64,000 nt of DNA from Aurantimonas sp. HBX-1 (lineage in GTDB: Bacteria; Pseudomonadota; Alphaproteobacteria; Rhizobiales; Rhizobiaceae): contig NZ_CP090066.1 of the NCBI RefSeq assembly GCF_021391535.1, forward strand, positions 1,873,501 through 1,937,500, given 5' to 3'. The translations under genes and the position numbers were made by a program. Positions 39,957 through 51,479 of the stretch are shown here, in pieces. The first letter of the stretch is position 1. Each line of letters opens with the position of its first letter. The notes under the pieces are model-generated. The model saw nothing but the letters and a program-made list of their open reading frames with translations. It made no database searches and was not told the origin of the DNA.

Positions 39957-40031
39957 GAACGAAGAGTGTCGGCGCCTTCACTGACCCAGCGCAGGCAGAC
40001 GTGTCAGCCTCCGTAGCCAGCCCTTACAGCC

Positions 40032-40868
40032 TCACCCGAACCCCTTCGCCACCGCGTCCAGCGCCTGGAGGCGCTTCAGCAGTTCCGGCATGCGGTCGAG
40101 CGGCACCATGTTGGGACCGTCCGACGGCGCGTGGTCGGGGTCGTCGTGGGTCTCGATGAACAGCCCAGCGACGCCGACCGCGACCGCGGCGCGGGACAGC
40201 GTCTCGACGAAGCGGCGTTCCCCGCCCGAGGAGCCACCCTGCCCGCCCGGCTGCTGCACCGAGTGCGTCGCGTCGAAGACGACCGGCGCGCCGGTCCCGG
40301 CCATGATCGGCAGCGCCCGGAAATCCGAGACCAGCGTGTTGTAGCCGAAGGAGACGCCGCGCTCGGTGAGCAGCACGTTCGCGTTGCCGCTGTCCGTCAC
40401 CTTGGCGAGGACGTTCTTCATGTCCCAGGGCGCGAGAAACTGGCCCTTCTTGATGTTGACCACCCGGCCGGTCTCCGCGGCGGCGATCAGCAGGTCGGTC
40501 TGGCGGCAGAGGAAGGCCGGGATCTGCAGGATGTCGCAGATCACCGCCGCCTCGCGGCACTGTTCCTCGGTGTGGACGTCGGTGAGCACCGGCAGGCCGA
40601 AGGTCCGCGCGATCTCCTCGAACACCGGCAGGGCGGCGGAGAGGCCGATGCCGCGCCGTCCCGTCAGGCTGGTGCGGTTGGCCTTGTCGAAGCTCGCCTT
40701 GAAGACGAAGCCGATGCCGAGATCGTCGGTGATCCGCTTCATCCGCTCGGCGATCATCATTGCGTGGTCGCGGCTCTCCATCTGGCAGGGGCCGGCGATC
40801 AGCGCGAAGGGGCGGCTGTTGTCGAAGACCACCTTGCCGGCGGCGACGCTGCTGTTGGTGCTGGTCAT
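40032..40868 (-). CDS. kdsA: 3-deoxy-8-phosphooctulonate synthase (KDO-8-P synthase)
   Basis: Condenses PEP with arabinose 5-phosphate for the LPS core sugar KDO. 278 residues with FALIAGPCQMESRDHAMMIAE, FKASFDKANRTSL, VLTDVHTEEQC, the FLCRQTDLL segment and DATHSVQQPGGQGGSSGG, then FIETHDDPDHAPSDGPNM. It overlaps the upstream VOC gene by four bases (ATGA). Cytoplasmic; supplies the same LPS pathway served by the lpx cluster at the right end. Confidence 0.97.
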   Translation of the reverse strand: MTSTNSSVAAGKVVFDNSRPFALIAGPCQMESRDHAMMIAERMKRITDDLGIGFVFKASFDKANRTSLTGRRGIGLSAALPVFEEIARTFGLPVLTDVHTEEQCREAAVICDILQIPAFLCRQTDLLIAAAETGRVVNIKKGQFLAPWDMKNVLAKVTDSGNANVLLTERGVSFGYNTLVSDFRALPIMAGTGAPVVFDATHSVQQPGGQGGSSGGERRFVETLSRAAVAVGVAGLFIETHDDPDHAPSDGPNMVPLDRMPELLKRLQALDAVAKGFG

Positions 40869-41734
40869 GCGGGGCTTTCCTCGAAGGCGATGAAGGCGGT
40901 GCCGGCGGGATCGAGCGGCACGGTCAGCCGGTCAGGCCGATCTGACGCGCCGGCGGAGGCGACCCGGGCGCGGGTCGCCGCAAGGTCCGCTACCGTCAGG
41001 ACGATGCCGGCGAAGGCGAGGCCGCCCGGCCGGCTGCGGGTGTAGGCGTAACGCGCTGACGCGGCGACGTCCGAAAGGATTTCCAGCGACGCGCCTGCGA
41101 GCGGCAGCCGTAGGGCGTCATCGCCGTCAGCCGTCACCGATTCGCCGGATGCCGATTCCAGCAGCAGGCGGGCTGCGGGCGAGAGTTCGCCGACGAAGAC
41201 GAGACGGGAGAGGCCGGTCGCCCCGTTCGGCTGGCGCGTCAGCGCCGAGCGGTCGGGACTGGTGCGATGCAGCTTCTGGCAGAAGAACAGCGTTGCGTTG
41301 AAGCCGGCGGGCGACCGCGCGAAGGTCAGGCGGAACGATAGCGACGAGCTTGTGCCGTCGGCCGCGACGAGATCGCGGGAAAATGCCACGGCGCCGTCCT
41401 CGCCCGGCCCGTGCTCGGCGAGCGTCTGGCGGTCGACCAGCGCATCGTCGGAGCGGAGCGCCAGGCCGGAGAATGCCGGGAGGTCATTGGCGCTGCGGAA
41501 AGCCGCATCATGGCCAACGAAGAGATTGCCGGCGGCGAGCGCATCGGCGTAGGCGGCATGATCGACCACCGCCAGCGGCTCCAGATACGATCCGTCGGCG
41601 AAGAACACGCAGGCATTGCCGGTGCCGAAAGGATGCACGGCATCCGGCGCTACCTGGAAGCCGAGGCCTTCGAGGCAGGCCCGGGACGACGGCAGGTCCG
41701 GGAACGGCAGGACGACATGGTCGATGGGTCGCAT
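40865..41734 (-). CDS. VOC-family (glyoxalase-like) protein
   Basis: 289-residue soluble protein of the vicinal-oxygen-chelate fold, best matching the Glyoxalase_3-like type: N-terminal IDHVVLPFPDLPSSRACLEGLGF, FGTGNACVFFADGSYLEPLAVVD, a middle RLTFARSPAGFNATLFFCQKLHRT and a C-terminal second module ending TVPLDPAGTAFIAFEE. Metal ligands and substrate are not certain. It is translationally coupled to kdsA by a four-base overlap and starts 73 bases after pyrG. Confidence 0.85.
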   Translation of the reverse strand: MRPIDHVVLPFPDLPSSRACLEGLGFQVAPDAVHPFGTGNACVFFADGSYLEPLAVVDHAAYADALAAGNLFVGHDAAFRSANDLPAFSGLALRSDDALVDRQTLAEHGPGEDGAVAFSRDLVAADGTSSSLSFRLTFARSPAGFNATLFFCQKLHRTSPDRSALTRQPNGATGLSRLVFVGELSPAARLLLESASGESVTADGDDALRLPLAGASLEILSDVAASARYAYTRSRPGGLAFAGIVLTVADLAATRARVASAGASDRPDRLTVPLDPAGTAFIAFEESPA

Positions 41735-41807
41735 TGTCTCGCCTGTTGCATCTGCCGGGGCGTGAGCCGCCTCGCCAGCAAGCCGCTGTGGCACCCGTGC
41801 GCCGCCG

Positions 41808-43436
<1,629 letters not shown>

Positions 43437-43499
43437 GGGCCTTCCCGATAACCCCACGAGGGAGATTCTGCCAGTCGTTTTTGATCGCCAACGAAATTC

Positions 43500-43524
43500 G
43501 GCGGGACGCTTGAGGCGCCCCGCC
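43500..43524 (-). terminator. possible terminator after secG
   Basis: A ten-base stem (43500-43509 with 43515-43524, one G-U pair in the minus-strand RNA) and five-base loop lie 31 bases beyond the secG stop, followed on the minus strand by GAATTTCGTT. The T tract is interrupted, so read-through into pyrG is possible. Confidence 0.5.
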
Positions 43525-43554
43525 GCTGCGATCACGAAGATTGAGTGCCTGGAC

Positions 43555-44235
43555 CTACTGGACCGTGCCGGTGTTGCCCGTCGCCGGACGCTCGCTGCCG
43601 GCGGGCGGTGCTTCCACCGGCGGAACGGTCGGCGCATCCGCGGCGTCGGGCGTGCCCTCGGCGGGATTGGCGGGGACCTGCTCCACCGGCTCCGATGCCG
43701 GAGCCGTCGGGCTCTCGGTTTCCGGCAGGGCGGAAGGCACCTGCGGCTCGGCGTTCGAGGCCGGAGCCTGCGGAAGCGACTGGTCCGGCTCGACCGTCAC
43801 CGGCGACGACTCGCTGGCGGCAGGCGCCGACTGCGTCGCGGCCGGCGGGGTCGTGCCGTTCGGGGCCGCCAGCGGCTGGTCGGCCTCGACGGCGGTGCCG
43901 TTCTCTGCCGGCAGGCCGCCGAGCTGGTCGAGCAGGCTGCCGCCCGCATCGTTTTCGCTGGGCGCGCCGCTCTGGTTGACCGGAAGGCGGTCGAGAATGT
44001 CGGTGGGCTGGGTGCCGTAGCGGGCGAGCAGGCCGAGCGACAGGGACGTGACGAAAAAGCCCGCCGCCAGGATGGCCGTCAGGCGGGTGAGCGCGCTGGC
44101 CGCGCCGCGCGCCGTCATCATGCCGCCACCGCCGCTGCCGATACCGAGCGCGCCGCCTTCGGAGCGCTGCAGCAGGACCACGATCACGAGCGCGATGACG
44201 ATCACCAAGTGGATGATGATGAGAACTGTTTCCAT
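43555..44235 (-). CDS. secG: preprotein translocase subunit SecG with long low-complexity tail
   Basis: Small subunit of the SecYEG channel. The SecG core spans residues 1-72: first membrane helix VLIIIHLVIVIALVIVVLLQ, the conserved RSEGGALGIG, a Gly/Met loop, and second helix LTAILAAGFFVTSLSLGLL. It continues as about 150 residues rich in Ala, Pro, Glu, Thr and Ser with no recognisable domain, giving 226 residues against about 110 in E. coli. By SecG topology the tail should face the periplasm. Start at ATG 44235. Confidence 0.93.
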   Translation of the reverse strand: METVLIIIHLVIVIALVIVVLLQRSEGGALGIGSGGGGMMTARGAASALTRLTAILAAGFFVTSLSLGLLARYGTQPTDILDRLPVNQSGAPSENDAGGSLLDQLGGLPAENGTAVEADQPLAAPNGTTPPAATQSAPAASESSPVTVEPDQSLPQAPASNAEPQVPSALPETESPTAPASEPVEQVPANPAEGTPDAADAPTVPPVEAPPAGSERPATGNTGTVQ

Positions 44236-44331
44236 TGGACTTTCGCAACGCGTCTTTTCGGGAGTTGGGCGCCTTCTATAGAAGCTTGCTCTGCTTTCCA
44301 ACCGGATTCGGCAGGCGCCGCCTCGCGCCGC

Positions 44332-45093
44332 TCAGGAAGCGGCGCGCGCCCGGCATATCGCGATGAAGTCGGCCGCCTTCAAGCTGGCGCCCCCGACAAG
44401 CGCGCCGTCGACATTGTCGACGCCCAGAAGCTCGGCTGCATTCGAGGGTTTGACCGAGCCGCCATAGAGAAGGCGGACGCCCGCCGCGATGTCGGCCCCA
44501 TAGCGTTCGCTGAGCGTCGTGCGGATGAAATCGTGCACCTCGCGAACGTCGTCGACCGTCGGCGTGCGGCCGGTGCCGATCGCCCAGACCGGCTCGTAGG
44601 CGACGACGGTGGTTGCCGGCTGCACACCGGCGGGCAGCGAGCCGGCGAGCTGGGTGGCGAGGATTTCCAGGGTCTGGCCGGATTCGCGCTGGGATTCGGT
44701 CTCGCCGATGCAGACGATGGCGACGAGGCCTGCCGCCCAGGCTGCCTCCACCTTGGCGCAGACCAGGGAATCGCTCTCGCCGTGGTCGGCCCGGCGCTCG
44801 GAGTGACCGACGATGACGTAGCGCGCGCCGACATCCGCGAGCATGACGGCGGATATGTCGCCCGTATGCGCCCCGGATGCGGCCGGATGGCAATCCTGAC
44901 CGCCCACCGCGACGGCATCGCCCAGGAGGCCGTGACAAGCGGAGAGAATGGTCGCCGGCGGGCAGATCAGCAGATCGAGGCCCTCCCCGGCCCCTTCGCG
45001 CACTGCCGCGACGATATCGGCGAGCTCGGTCAGGGAGCCGAGCGTCCCGTTCATCTTCCAGTTTCCTGCAATCAGTGGCCTCGGTCGCGTCAT
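44332..45093 (-). CDS. tpiA: triosephosphate isomerase
   Basis: Glycolytic interconversion of dihydroxyacetone phosphate and glyceraldehyde 3-phosphate. 253 residues with the active-site Lys in AGNWKMNG, His in VIVGHSERR, Glu in AYEPVWAIGTG and the phosphate loop LLYGGSVKPSN. Divergent from ppiD across 172 bases; followed by secG on the same strand. Confidence 0.97.
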   Translation of the reverse strand: MTRPRPLIAGNWKMNGTLGSLTELADIVAAVREGAGEGLDLLICPPATILSACHGLLGDAVAVGGQDCHPAASGAHTGDISAVMLADVGARYVIVGHSERRADHGESDSLVCAKVEAAWAAGLVAIVCIGETESQRESGQTLEILATQLAGSLPAGVQPATTVVAYEPVWAIGTGRTPTVDDVREVHDFIRTTLSERYGADIAAGVRLLYGGSVKPSNAAELLGVDNVDGALVGGASLKAADFIAICRARAAS

Positions 45094-45265
45094 CGGCTGT
45101 TCCTCCCAGGTGCGCCAGGCGGACCTACCGGGCCGGGCGTGCTAAATCAAATGCCGAGCGCTGCTTGCGCAGGGCCCACCGTCTTTCCTAAGAAGGCGCC
45201 AAGGGACTGGACCGGTTGGATCTCGCCGCGAGGGCGCTGGTCGCCGGCCTGCACGGGAGACCGGA

Positions 45266-47142
45266 ATGCTCAACACCCTCCGCGACAGCGTCAAGGGCTG
45301 GACCGCGAAGATCCTCCTGGCTCTTCTGGTGCTCAGCTTCGCGGTCTGGGGCATCGGCGACGCCTTCCAGACGCGGAACGCGACGACCGTGGCCAGCGCC
45401 GGCGACACCGAGGTGTCGCTGCAGGATTACGCGCTCGCCTACAGCCGCGCCTCGCAGCGCGTGGCGCAGCAGATCGGACGGCAGCCAACCGCCGAGGAAG
45501 CGCAGATGTTCGGCATCGACCAGGGCGTCATCGGCCAGCTGGTCGCCGGGGCCGTGCTCGACGAGCAGGGCAGGAACATCGGCCTCGGCCTGTCCGAGGA
45601 GCAGCTTGCCCGGCTCATCGCCGAGGACCCAAGCTTCCACGATGCGTCCGGCAACTTTTCCCGCAACGCCTTCCGCAACATCCTCGCCAATGCCGGTATG
45701 AGCGAGCAGGACTACATCCGCACCAAGGCCGACGAGGCGGTGCGGACCCAGATCATCGACGCGATTGCCGAAGGCGTGGAGACGCCCGCAGCCTTCGCGA
45801 CGGCGCTCGGCCTCTACAACGGGGAACGCCGTACGGTCGAGTACGTGACCCTGTCGCCGTCCATCGTGCCGCCGGTCGCCGATCCGTCGGACGAGGTCCT
45901 GGCGGCCTATTTCGAGGCAAACAAGGCGAAATATGCGGCGCCGGAATACCGCTCCTTTGCCTACGCCCTGCTGACGCCTGAAGCGTTGAGCGACCCCTCG
46001 ACCATCACCGACGAACAGGTGGCGGCCGACTACGAGACGCACCGCCAGAACTACGTCACGCCGGAGCAGCGCCGGGTGCAGCAGATCGTGTTCCCGGACC
46101 GCGCCGCGGCCGACGCCGCGCACGCCGCGCTCGAAGCCGGTACCGCCTTCGAGGCAGCGGCCGAGCAGGCCGGTCGCAGCATGGTCGATCTCGGCCTTGT
46201 CGCCCGCAGCGCGATCCCCGACCCGGCGCTTGCCGATGCCGCCTTCGCGCTCGAACAGGGCGAGACATCCGCCGTCGTCGACGGCCGCTTCGGACCCGCA
46301 CTGCTGCGCGTCACCGAAATCCAGCCGGAGGGCGTGCGCCCGATGGAGGAGGTGTCGGATGAGGTTCGCAACGAACTGGCGCTGGTCGCCGCCAACGACG
46401 CCGCCGCTGCCGCCTACAACGCCTTCGAGGATGCCCGGGGTGGTGGCGCCGATTTCGAAGAGGCAGCCCGCGGTGCAGGGCTTTCCGTGGTCACTGTCGA
46501 GGCGGACCGGCAGGGCAACGACCGCAAGGAGACGCCGATCGCGGACCTGCCGGCCGAGCAGGAACTGCTCGAAGGCGTGTTCCAGACCGAGCCCGGGCTC
46601 GACAACGTGCCGATCAATTTCGGCTCCAACAGCTACGTCTTCTACGACGTGCTCAGCATCACGCCGGCCGGCGACCGCAGCCTCGACGAGGTTCGCGAGC
46701 GCGTGGTGGCCGACTGGAAGGCGGACGAGACGCAGCGTCTTCTCGGCGAGCGGATCGAGGCGCTGCGCGCCAAGCTGGAAGCCGGCGGCAGCCTGGACGC
46801 GATCGCCGCCGAAGCCGGGGTTGCCAAGCAGACTGCGGCGTCGATCACCCGCCAGTCCGGCGTCGCGGAACTCGGCCAGGCGGCGGTAAGCGCGGCCTTC
46901 GGCGGCGGCAACGGCACGGTCGCCACGGCGCCCGGCTCCACCCCCGGCACGCAGCTGCTGCTGCGGGTAACGGAAGTGGCGCCGCCCGCGGACCCCGCCT
47001 CCAACGTCGCGGCGAACGAACGCCAGCAGATGGCGACGATGCTGCAGGACGACCTGCTGCAGAGCTACGTCACCCTGCTCCAGAACACGTATCCGGTCAG
47101 CATCAACCCGGCCGGCATCGAGAATGCCAAGGCCATGCTGCG

Positions 47143-47146
<4 letters not shown>
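45266..47146 (+). CDS. ppiD: PpiD-type periplasmic peptidyl-prolyl isomerase/chaperone
   Basis: Membrane-anchored folding factor next to the Sec exit. 626 residues: a single N-terminal anchor (residues 14-30, AKILLALLVLSFAVWGI), a SurA-N-like chaperone region (about 40-170), a parvulin-like PPIase region (about 235-365, QRRVQQIVFPDR onwards) and a helical C-terminal half. Parvulin active-site conservation looks weak, so chaperone activity may dominate. GGGAGA precedes ATG 45266. The stop overlaps the trpD GTG by four bases. Confidence 0.9.
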
Positions 47147-48170
<1,024 letters not shown>

Positions 48171-48174
<4 letters not shown>

Positions 48175-48986
48175 GCGACATCCTGCGGGAGATCGAGGTC
48201 TACAAGCGCGAGGAGATCGCGGCAGCCAAGCGCTCACGCCCGCTCGCCGAGATCGAAGCGGCGGCGGCGCGGGCCGATCCGCCGCGCGGCTTCGTCGCGG
48301 CGATCCGGCGCAAGCTTGCCGGCGGCGAACTGGCGCTGATCGCCGAGGTGAAGAAGGCGAGCCCGTCCAAGGGGCTGATCCGGGAAGACTTCGACCCGCC
48401 TGCCCTCGCCGCTTCCTATGAGCGCGGCGGCGCCGCCTGTCTCAGCGTGCTCACCGACGCACCGTCCTTCCAGGGCGCGCCCGAATTCCTGTCCGCCGCG
48501 CGCGCCGCGACCGGCCTGCCGGCGCTGCGCAAGGACTTCATGCACGACACCTACCAGGTGGCCGAGGCGCGGGCCTGGGGTGCCGACGCGATCCTGATCA
48601 TCATGGCGGCGGTCGACGACGCGCTGGCGGAAGATCTCGAGGCGGCGGCGGAAAGCTACGGACTCGACGTCCTGGTCGAGGTGCATGACGAGGCCGAGAC
48701 CGAGCGCGCGCTGCGGTTGCGCTCGCCGCTCATCGGCATCAACAACCGCAACCTGCGGACCTTCGAGACCAGCCTGGAGACGGCCGAGCGGCTGGCGCGG
48801 CTGGTGCCGGACGACCGCGTCCTGGTCGGCGAAAGCGGCATCGTCACCAACGCCGACTGCCTGCGCCTCGCCGACCACGGCATCCGGACCTTCCTCGTCG
48901 GCGAGAGCCTGATGCGCCAGCACGACGTCGAGGCGGCAACGCGCGCGCTGCTCGGCGGGCCGCGCGTTGTGGAGGGCGACGCGTGA
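48171..48986 (+). CDS. trpC: indole-3-glycerol-phosphate synthase
   Basis: Ring-closing decarboxylase of tryptophan synthesis. 271 residues, TIM barrel: IAEVKKASPSKGLIREDFDP, ALRKDFMHDTYQVAEARAWGAD, LVEVHDEAE, GINNRNLRTFE and GESGIVTNADC. A single-function enzyme, not fused to TrpF. Coupled by ATGA overlap to trpD and by GTGA overlap to moaC. Confidence 0.97.
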
Positions 48987-49474
48987 GCGAGGAGCCCCGC
49001 CTCACCCATCTCGACGCCACCGGCGCGGCCGCGATGGTCGATGTCGGCGACAAGGAATCGACGGTGCGGATCGCCGTCGCCGAGGGCCTGGTGATGATGG
49101 CGCCGGCGACGCTCGAACTGATCCAGTCCGGCCAGGCGAAGAAGGGCGACGTGATCGCCGTCGCCCGGATCGCCGGTATCATGGCCGCCAAGCGGACGCA
49201 CGAACTGATCCCGCTCTGCCATCCGCTGCTGATCGACAAGGTGGCGGTCGAGATCGAAGCCGAGCCGGCGCTGCCGGGCCTGCGCGTCACGGCCACGGTG
49301 CGTGTCGGCGGGCGCACCGGCGTCGAGATGGAGGCGCTGACGGCGGTCTCGGTCGCTTGCCTGACCATCTACGACATGGCCAAGGCGGTCGACCGCTCGA
49401 TGACGCTGACCGGGATCCGGCTCCTGTCGAAATCCGGCGGTCGATCCGGCGAATGGGTGGCCGCCGGCCCATGA
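48983..49474 (+). CDS. moaC: cyclic pyranopterin monophosphate synthase MoaC
   Basis: Second step of molybdenum cofactor synthesis. 163 residues: THLDATGAAAMVDVGDKE, the HELIPLCHPLLIDKV segment and the C-terminal EMEALTAVSVACLTIYDMAKAVD, then SKSGGRSGEW. GTG start within the trpC stop; its stop overlaps the moeA ATG. No other moa genes are in the window. Confidence 0.97.
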   Translation: MSEEPRLTHLDATGAAAMVDVGDKESTVRIAVAEGLVMMAPATLELIQSGQAKKGDVIAVARIAGIMAAKRTHELIPLCHPLLIDKVAVEIEAEPALPGLRVTATVRVGGRTGVEMEALTAVSVACLTIYDMAKAVDRSMTLTGIRLLSKSGGRSGEWVAAGP

Positions 49475-50682
49475 GCCTCATTTCCGTCGATGCGGCCTAT
49501 CGGCTTCTCCTGCAGGATGCCGCGCCCATCGGCCGGACGGAAGAGCTGCCGCTGAGCCAGGCGGCCGGACGCGTGCTCGCCGCCGACATAGTCGCGCGCC
49601 GCACCCAGCCCTCCTTCGACGCATCCGCCATGGACGGCTACGCCGTGCGGTCCGCCGATCTCGCTGCCGGACCTCGACCGCTGCGGCTCATTGGGGAGGC
49701 GGCGGCGGGACGCGCCTTCGACGGCGCGGTCGGCGCGGGCGAGACGGTGCGGATCTTCACCGGCGCGCCGGTGCCGTCCGGCGCCGATGCGGTGCTCATC
49801 CAGGAGGACGCGACGGTCGACGCGGCGGGCCATATCCTGCCGGACACCGCGGTTGCCGAACGGCAGCACGTGCGGGATGCCGGCGTCGATTTTCGCGAGG
49901 GAGACACGCTGCTGCCGGGCGGCTGCCTGCTGTCGCCCGGCGCCGTCGCCCTCGCCGCAAGCGGCGGCCACCCGACCCTCACGGTTCGCCAGCGCCCGCG
50001 CGTCGCGATCCTCGCCACCGGTGACGAACTCGTCCTGCCGGGCGTTAACCCCGGCCCTGCCCAGATCGTCGCGTCGAACGGCTTCGGCGTCGCGGCGATG
50101 GTTGCGGCGGCGGGGGGCGAAGCGCTCGACTACGGCATCGCCCCGGACGACAAGGCGGCAATCGCCGCCCGGCTCGACCGGGCGACGGGCGACGGCGCGG
50201 ACATCTTCGTCACGATCGGCGGCGCATCGGTCGGTGACCACGATCTCGTCGGCGCAGTCTTCGCCGAACGCAGCGTCACGCCGGACTTCTGGAAGGTGGC
50301 GATGCGGCCCGGCAAGCCGCTGATGGCGGGCCGCCTCGCCGACATGCGCATCGTAGGGCTTCCCGGCAACCCGGCGTCCTCGATGGTCGCCGCCATGCTG
50401 TTCCTGGTGCCCCTGATTTCCCGGCTCGCGGGGCGACCTGAGCGCCCGCTCTATCGCCACGGCATCCTCGGGGCGGGCGTGCCGGAGAACGGGGAGCGGA
50501 CGGACTTCGTCCGGTCCGTCGTTGCCGTCGCCGAGGACGGCACCGCCACGGTGACCCCGCTGCCCCGGCAGGATTCGTCGCTGCTGTCGATCTACGCCCG
50601 TGCGCAGGGTCTGCTGGTCCGCCCTCCAGGCGCTGCCCCGGCCGCCGCCGGCGAGCCCTGCCGCTATGTTCCGCTCGACTGA
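49471..50682 (+). CDS. moeA: molybdopterin molybdotransferase MoeA
   Basis: Inserts molybdate into adenylated molybdopterin. 403 residues: SFDASAMDGYAVRSAD, FTGAPVPSGADAVLIQED, VAILATGDELV, FVTIGGASVGDHDLV and RPGKPLMAG, then GLPGNPASSMV. ATGA overlap with moaC. It ends 65 bases before lexA with the LexA-controlled promoter in that gap. The order trpC-moaC-moeA-lexA is conserved in Rhizobiales. Confidence 0.97.
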   Translation: MSLISVDAAYRLLLQDAAPIGRTEELPLSQAAGRVLAADIVARRTQPSFDASAMDGYAVRSADLAAGPRPLRLIGEAAAGRAFDGAVGAGETVRIFTGAPVPSGADAVLIQEDATVDAAGHILPDTAVAERQHVRDAGVDFREGDTLLPGGCLLSPGAVALAASGGHPTLTVRQRPRVAILATGDELVLPGVNPGPAQIVASNGFGVAAMVAAAGGEALDYGIAPDDKAAIAARLDRATGDGADIFVTIGGASVGDHDLVGAVFAERSVTPDFWKVAMRPGKPLMAGRLADMRIVGLPGNPASSMVAAMLFLVPLISRLAGRPERPLYRHGILGAGVPENGERTDFVRSVVAVAEDGTATVTPLPRQDSSLLSIYARAQGLLVRPPGAAPAAAGEPCRYVPLD

Positions 50683-50687
50683 CGGGC

Positions 50688-50716
50688 TTGCAGAACACAA
50701 CTAGAACAGATAGCTT
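50688..50716 (+). promoter_or_regulatory. lexA promoter with perfect LexA box
   Basis: Bases 50693-50707 read GAAC-ACAACTA-GAAC, a perfect LexA direct repeat. It lies inside a candidate promoter with TTGCAG (50688-50693), a 17-base spacer and TAGCTT (50711-50716), 41 bases before the lexA ATG. A second imperfect copy in the other orientation, GTTC-AGGTTTT-GTTT (50718-50732), follows. This arrangement implies autorepression. Confidence 0.88.
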
Positions 50717-50747
50717 TGTTCAGGTTTTGTTTTTAGGAGTCGCCCCG

Positions 50748-51479
50748 ATGCTGACGCGCAAGCAGCACGACCTTCTGGTGTTCATCAACGGACGTCTGAA
50801 GGAGACAGGGGTGCCGCCGTCCTTCGACGAAATGAAGGATGCGCTGGATCTGCGTTCGAAATCCGGAATCCACCGGCTGATCACCGCGCTCGAGGAGCGG
50901 GGCTTCATCCGCCGCCTGCCGAACCGGGCGCGCGCGCTGGAGGTGTTGCGGCTGCCGGAGTCGATGCAGGCTGCCCCCTCCGCGCCGGTGGGCCGCGCGG
51001 GCTTCCGGCCAAGCATCATCGAAGGCCGCGGCGCCCCGGCCCAGAAGCAGGCGGAGCCGGCGCGTGCCCCCCAGGGCAGAAGCGGCGGCGACGCGATGAT
51101 CTCGATCCCGGTGATGGGCCGGATCGCGGCCGGCGTACCGATCTCGGCGATCCAGCACAACACCCATTCGCTGTCGCTGCCGCCGGACATGATCGGCAGC
51201 GGCGAGCACTACGCGCTCGAGGTGAAGGGCGATTCGATGGTCGAGGCCGGCATTCTCGACGGCGACACCGTGGTGATCCGCCGCTCCGATACCGCGGCGC
51301 CTGGCGAGATCGTCGTGGCGCTGGTCGACGACGAGGAAGCGACGCTGAAGCGCTTCCGCCGCCGTGGCGACACGATCGCGCTGGAGGCGGCCAATCCCGC
51401 CTACGAGACCCGCATCTTCGGCGCCGAGCGCGTGAAGGTCCAGGGCAAGCTCGTCGGACTGATCCGGCGCTACTCCTAA
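50748..51479 (+). CDS. lexA: SOS repressor LexA
   Basis: Represses DNA-damage genes until RecA filament stimulates self-cleavage. 243 residues: winged-helix DNA-binding domain (MLTRKQHDLLVFINGRLKET, S38-K39-S40 region of the recognition helix in RSKSGIHRL), a long Pro/Ala linker (70-115), cleavage bond A128-G129 (RIAAGVP), nucleophile S163 (KGDSMVEAG) and K201 (EATLKRF). ATG 50748 follows AGGAG; a longer start would run through the operator. The stop overlaps the convergent comEC stop by four bases. Confidence 0.98.
   Translation: MLTRKQHDLLVFINGRLKETGVPPSFDEMKDALDLRSKSGIHRLITALEERGFIRRLPNRARALEVLRLPESMQAAPSAPVGRAGFRPSIIEGRGAPAQKQAEPARAPQGRSGGDAMISIPVMGRIAAGVPISAIQHNTHSLSLPPDMIGSGEHYALEVKGDSMVEAGILDGDTVVIRRSDTAAPGEIVVALVDDEEATLKRFRRRGDTIALEAANPAYETRIFGAERVKVQGKLVGLIRRYS

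Noticed and set aside
39748..39984. A 78-codon frame in the eno-kdsA gap
   Set aside because: It is made largely of the palindromic repeat arms and has no ribosome site.
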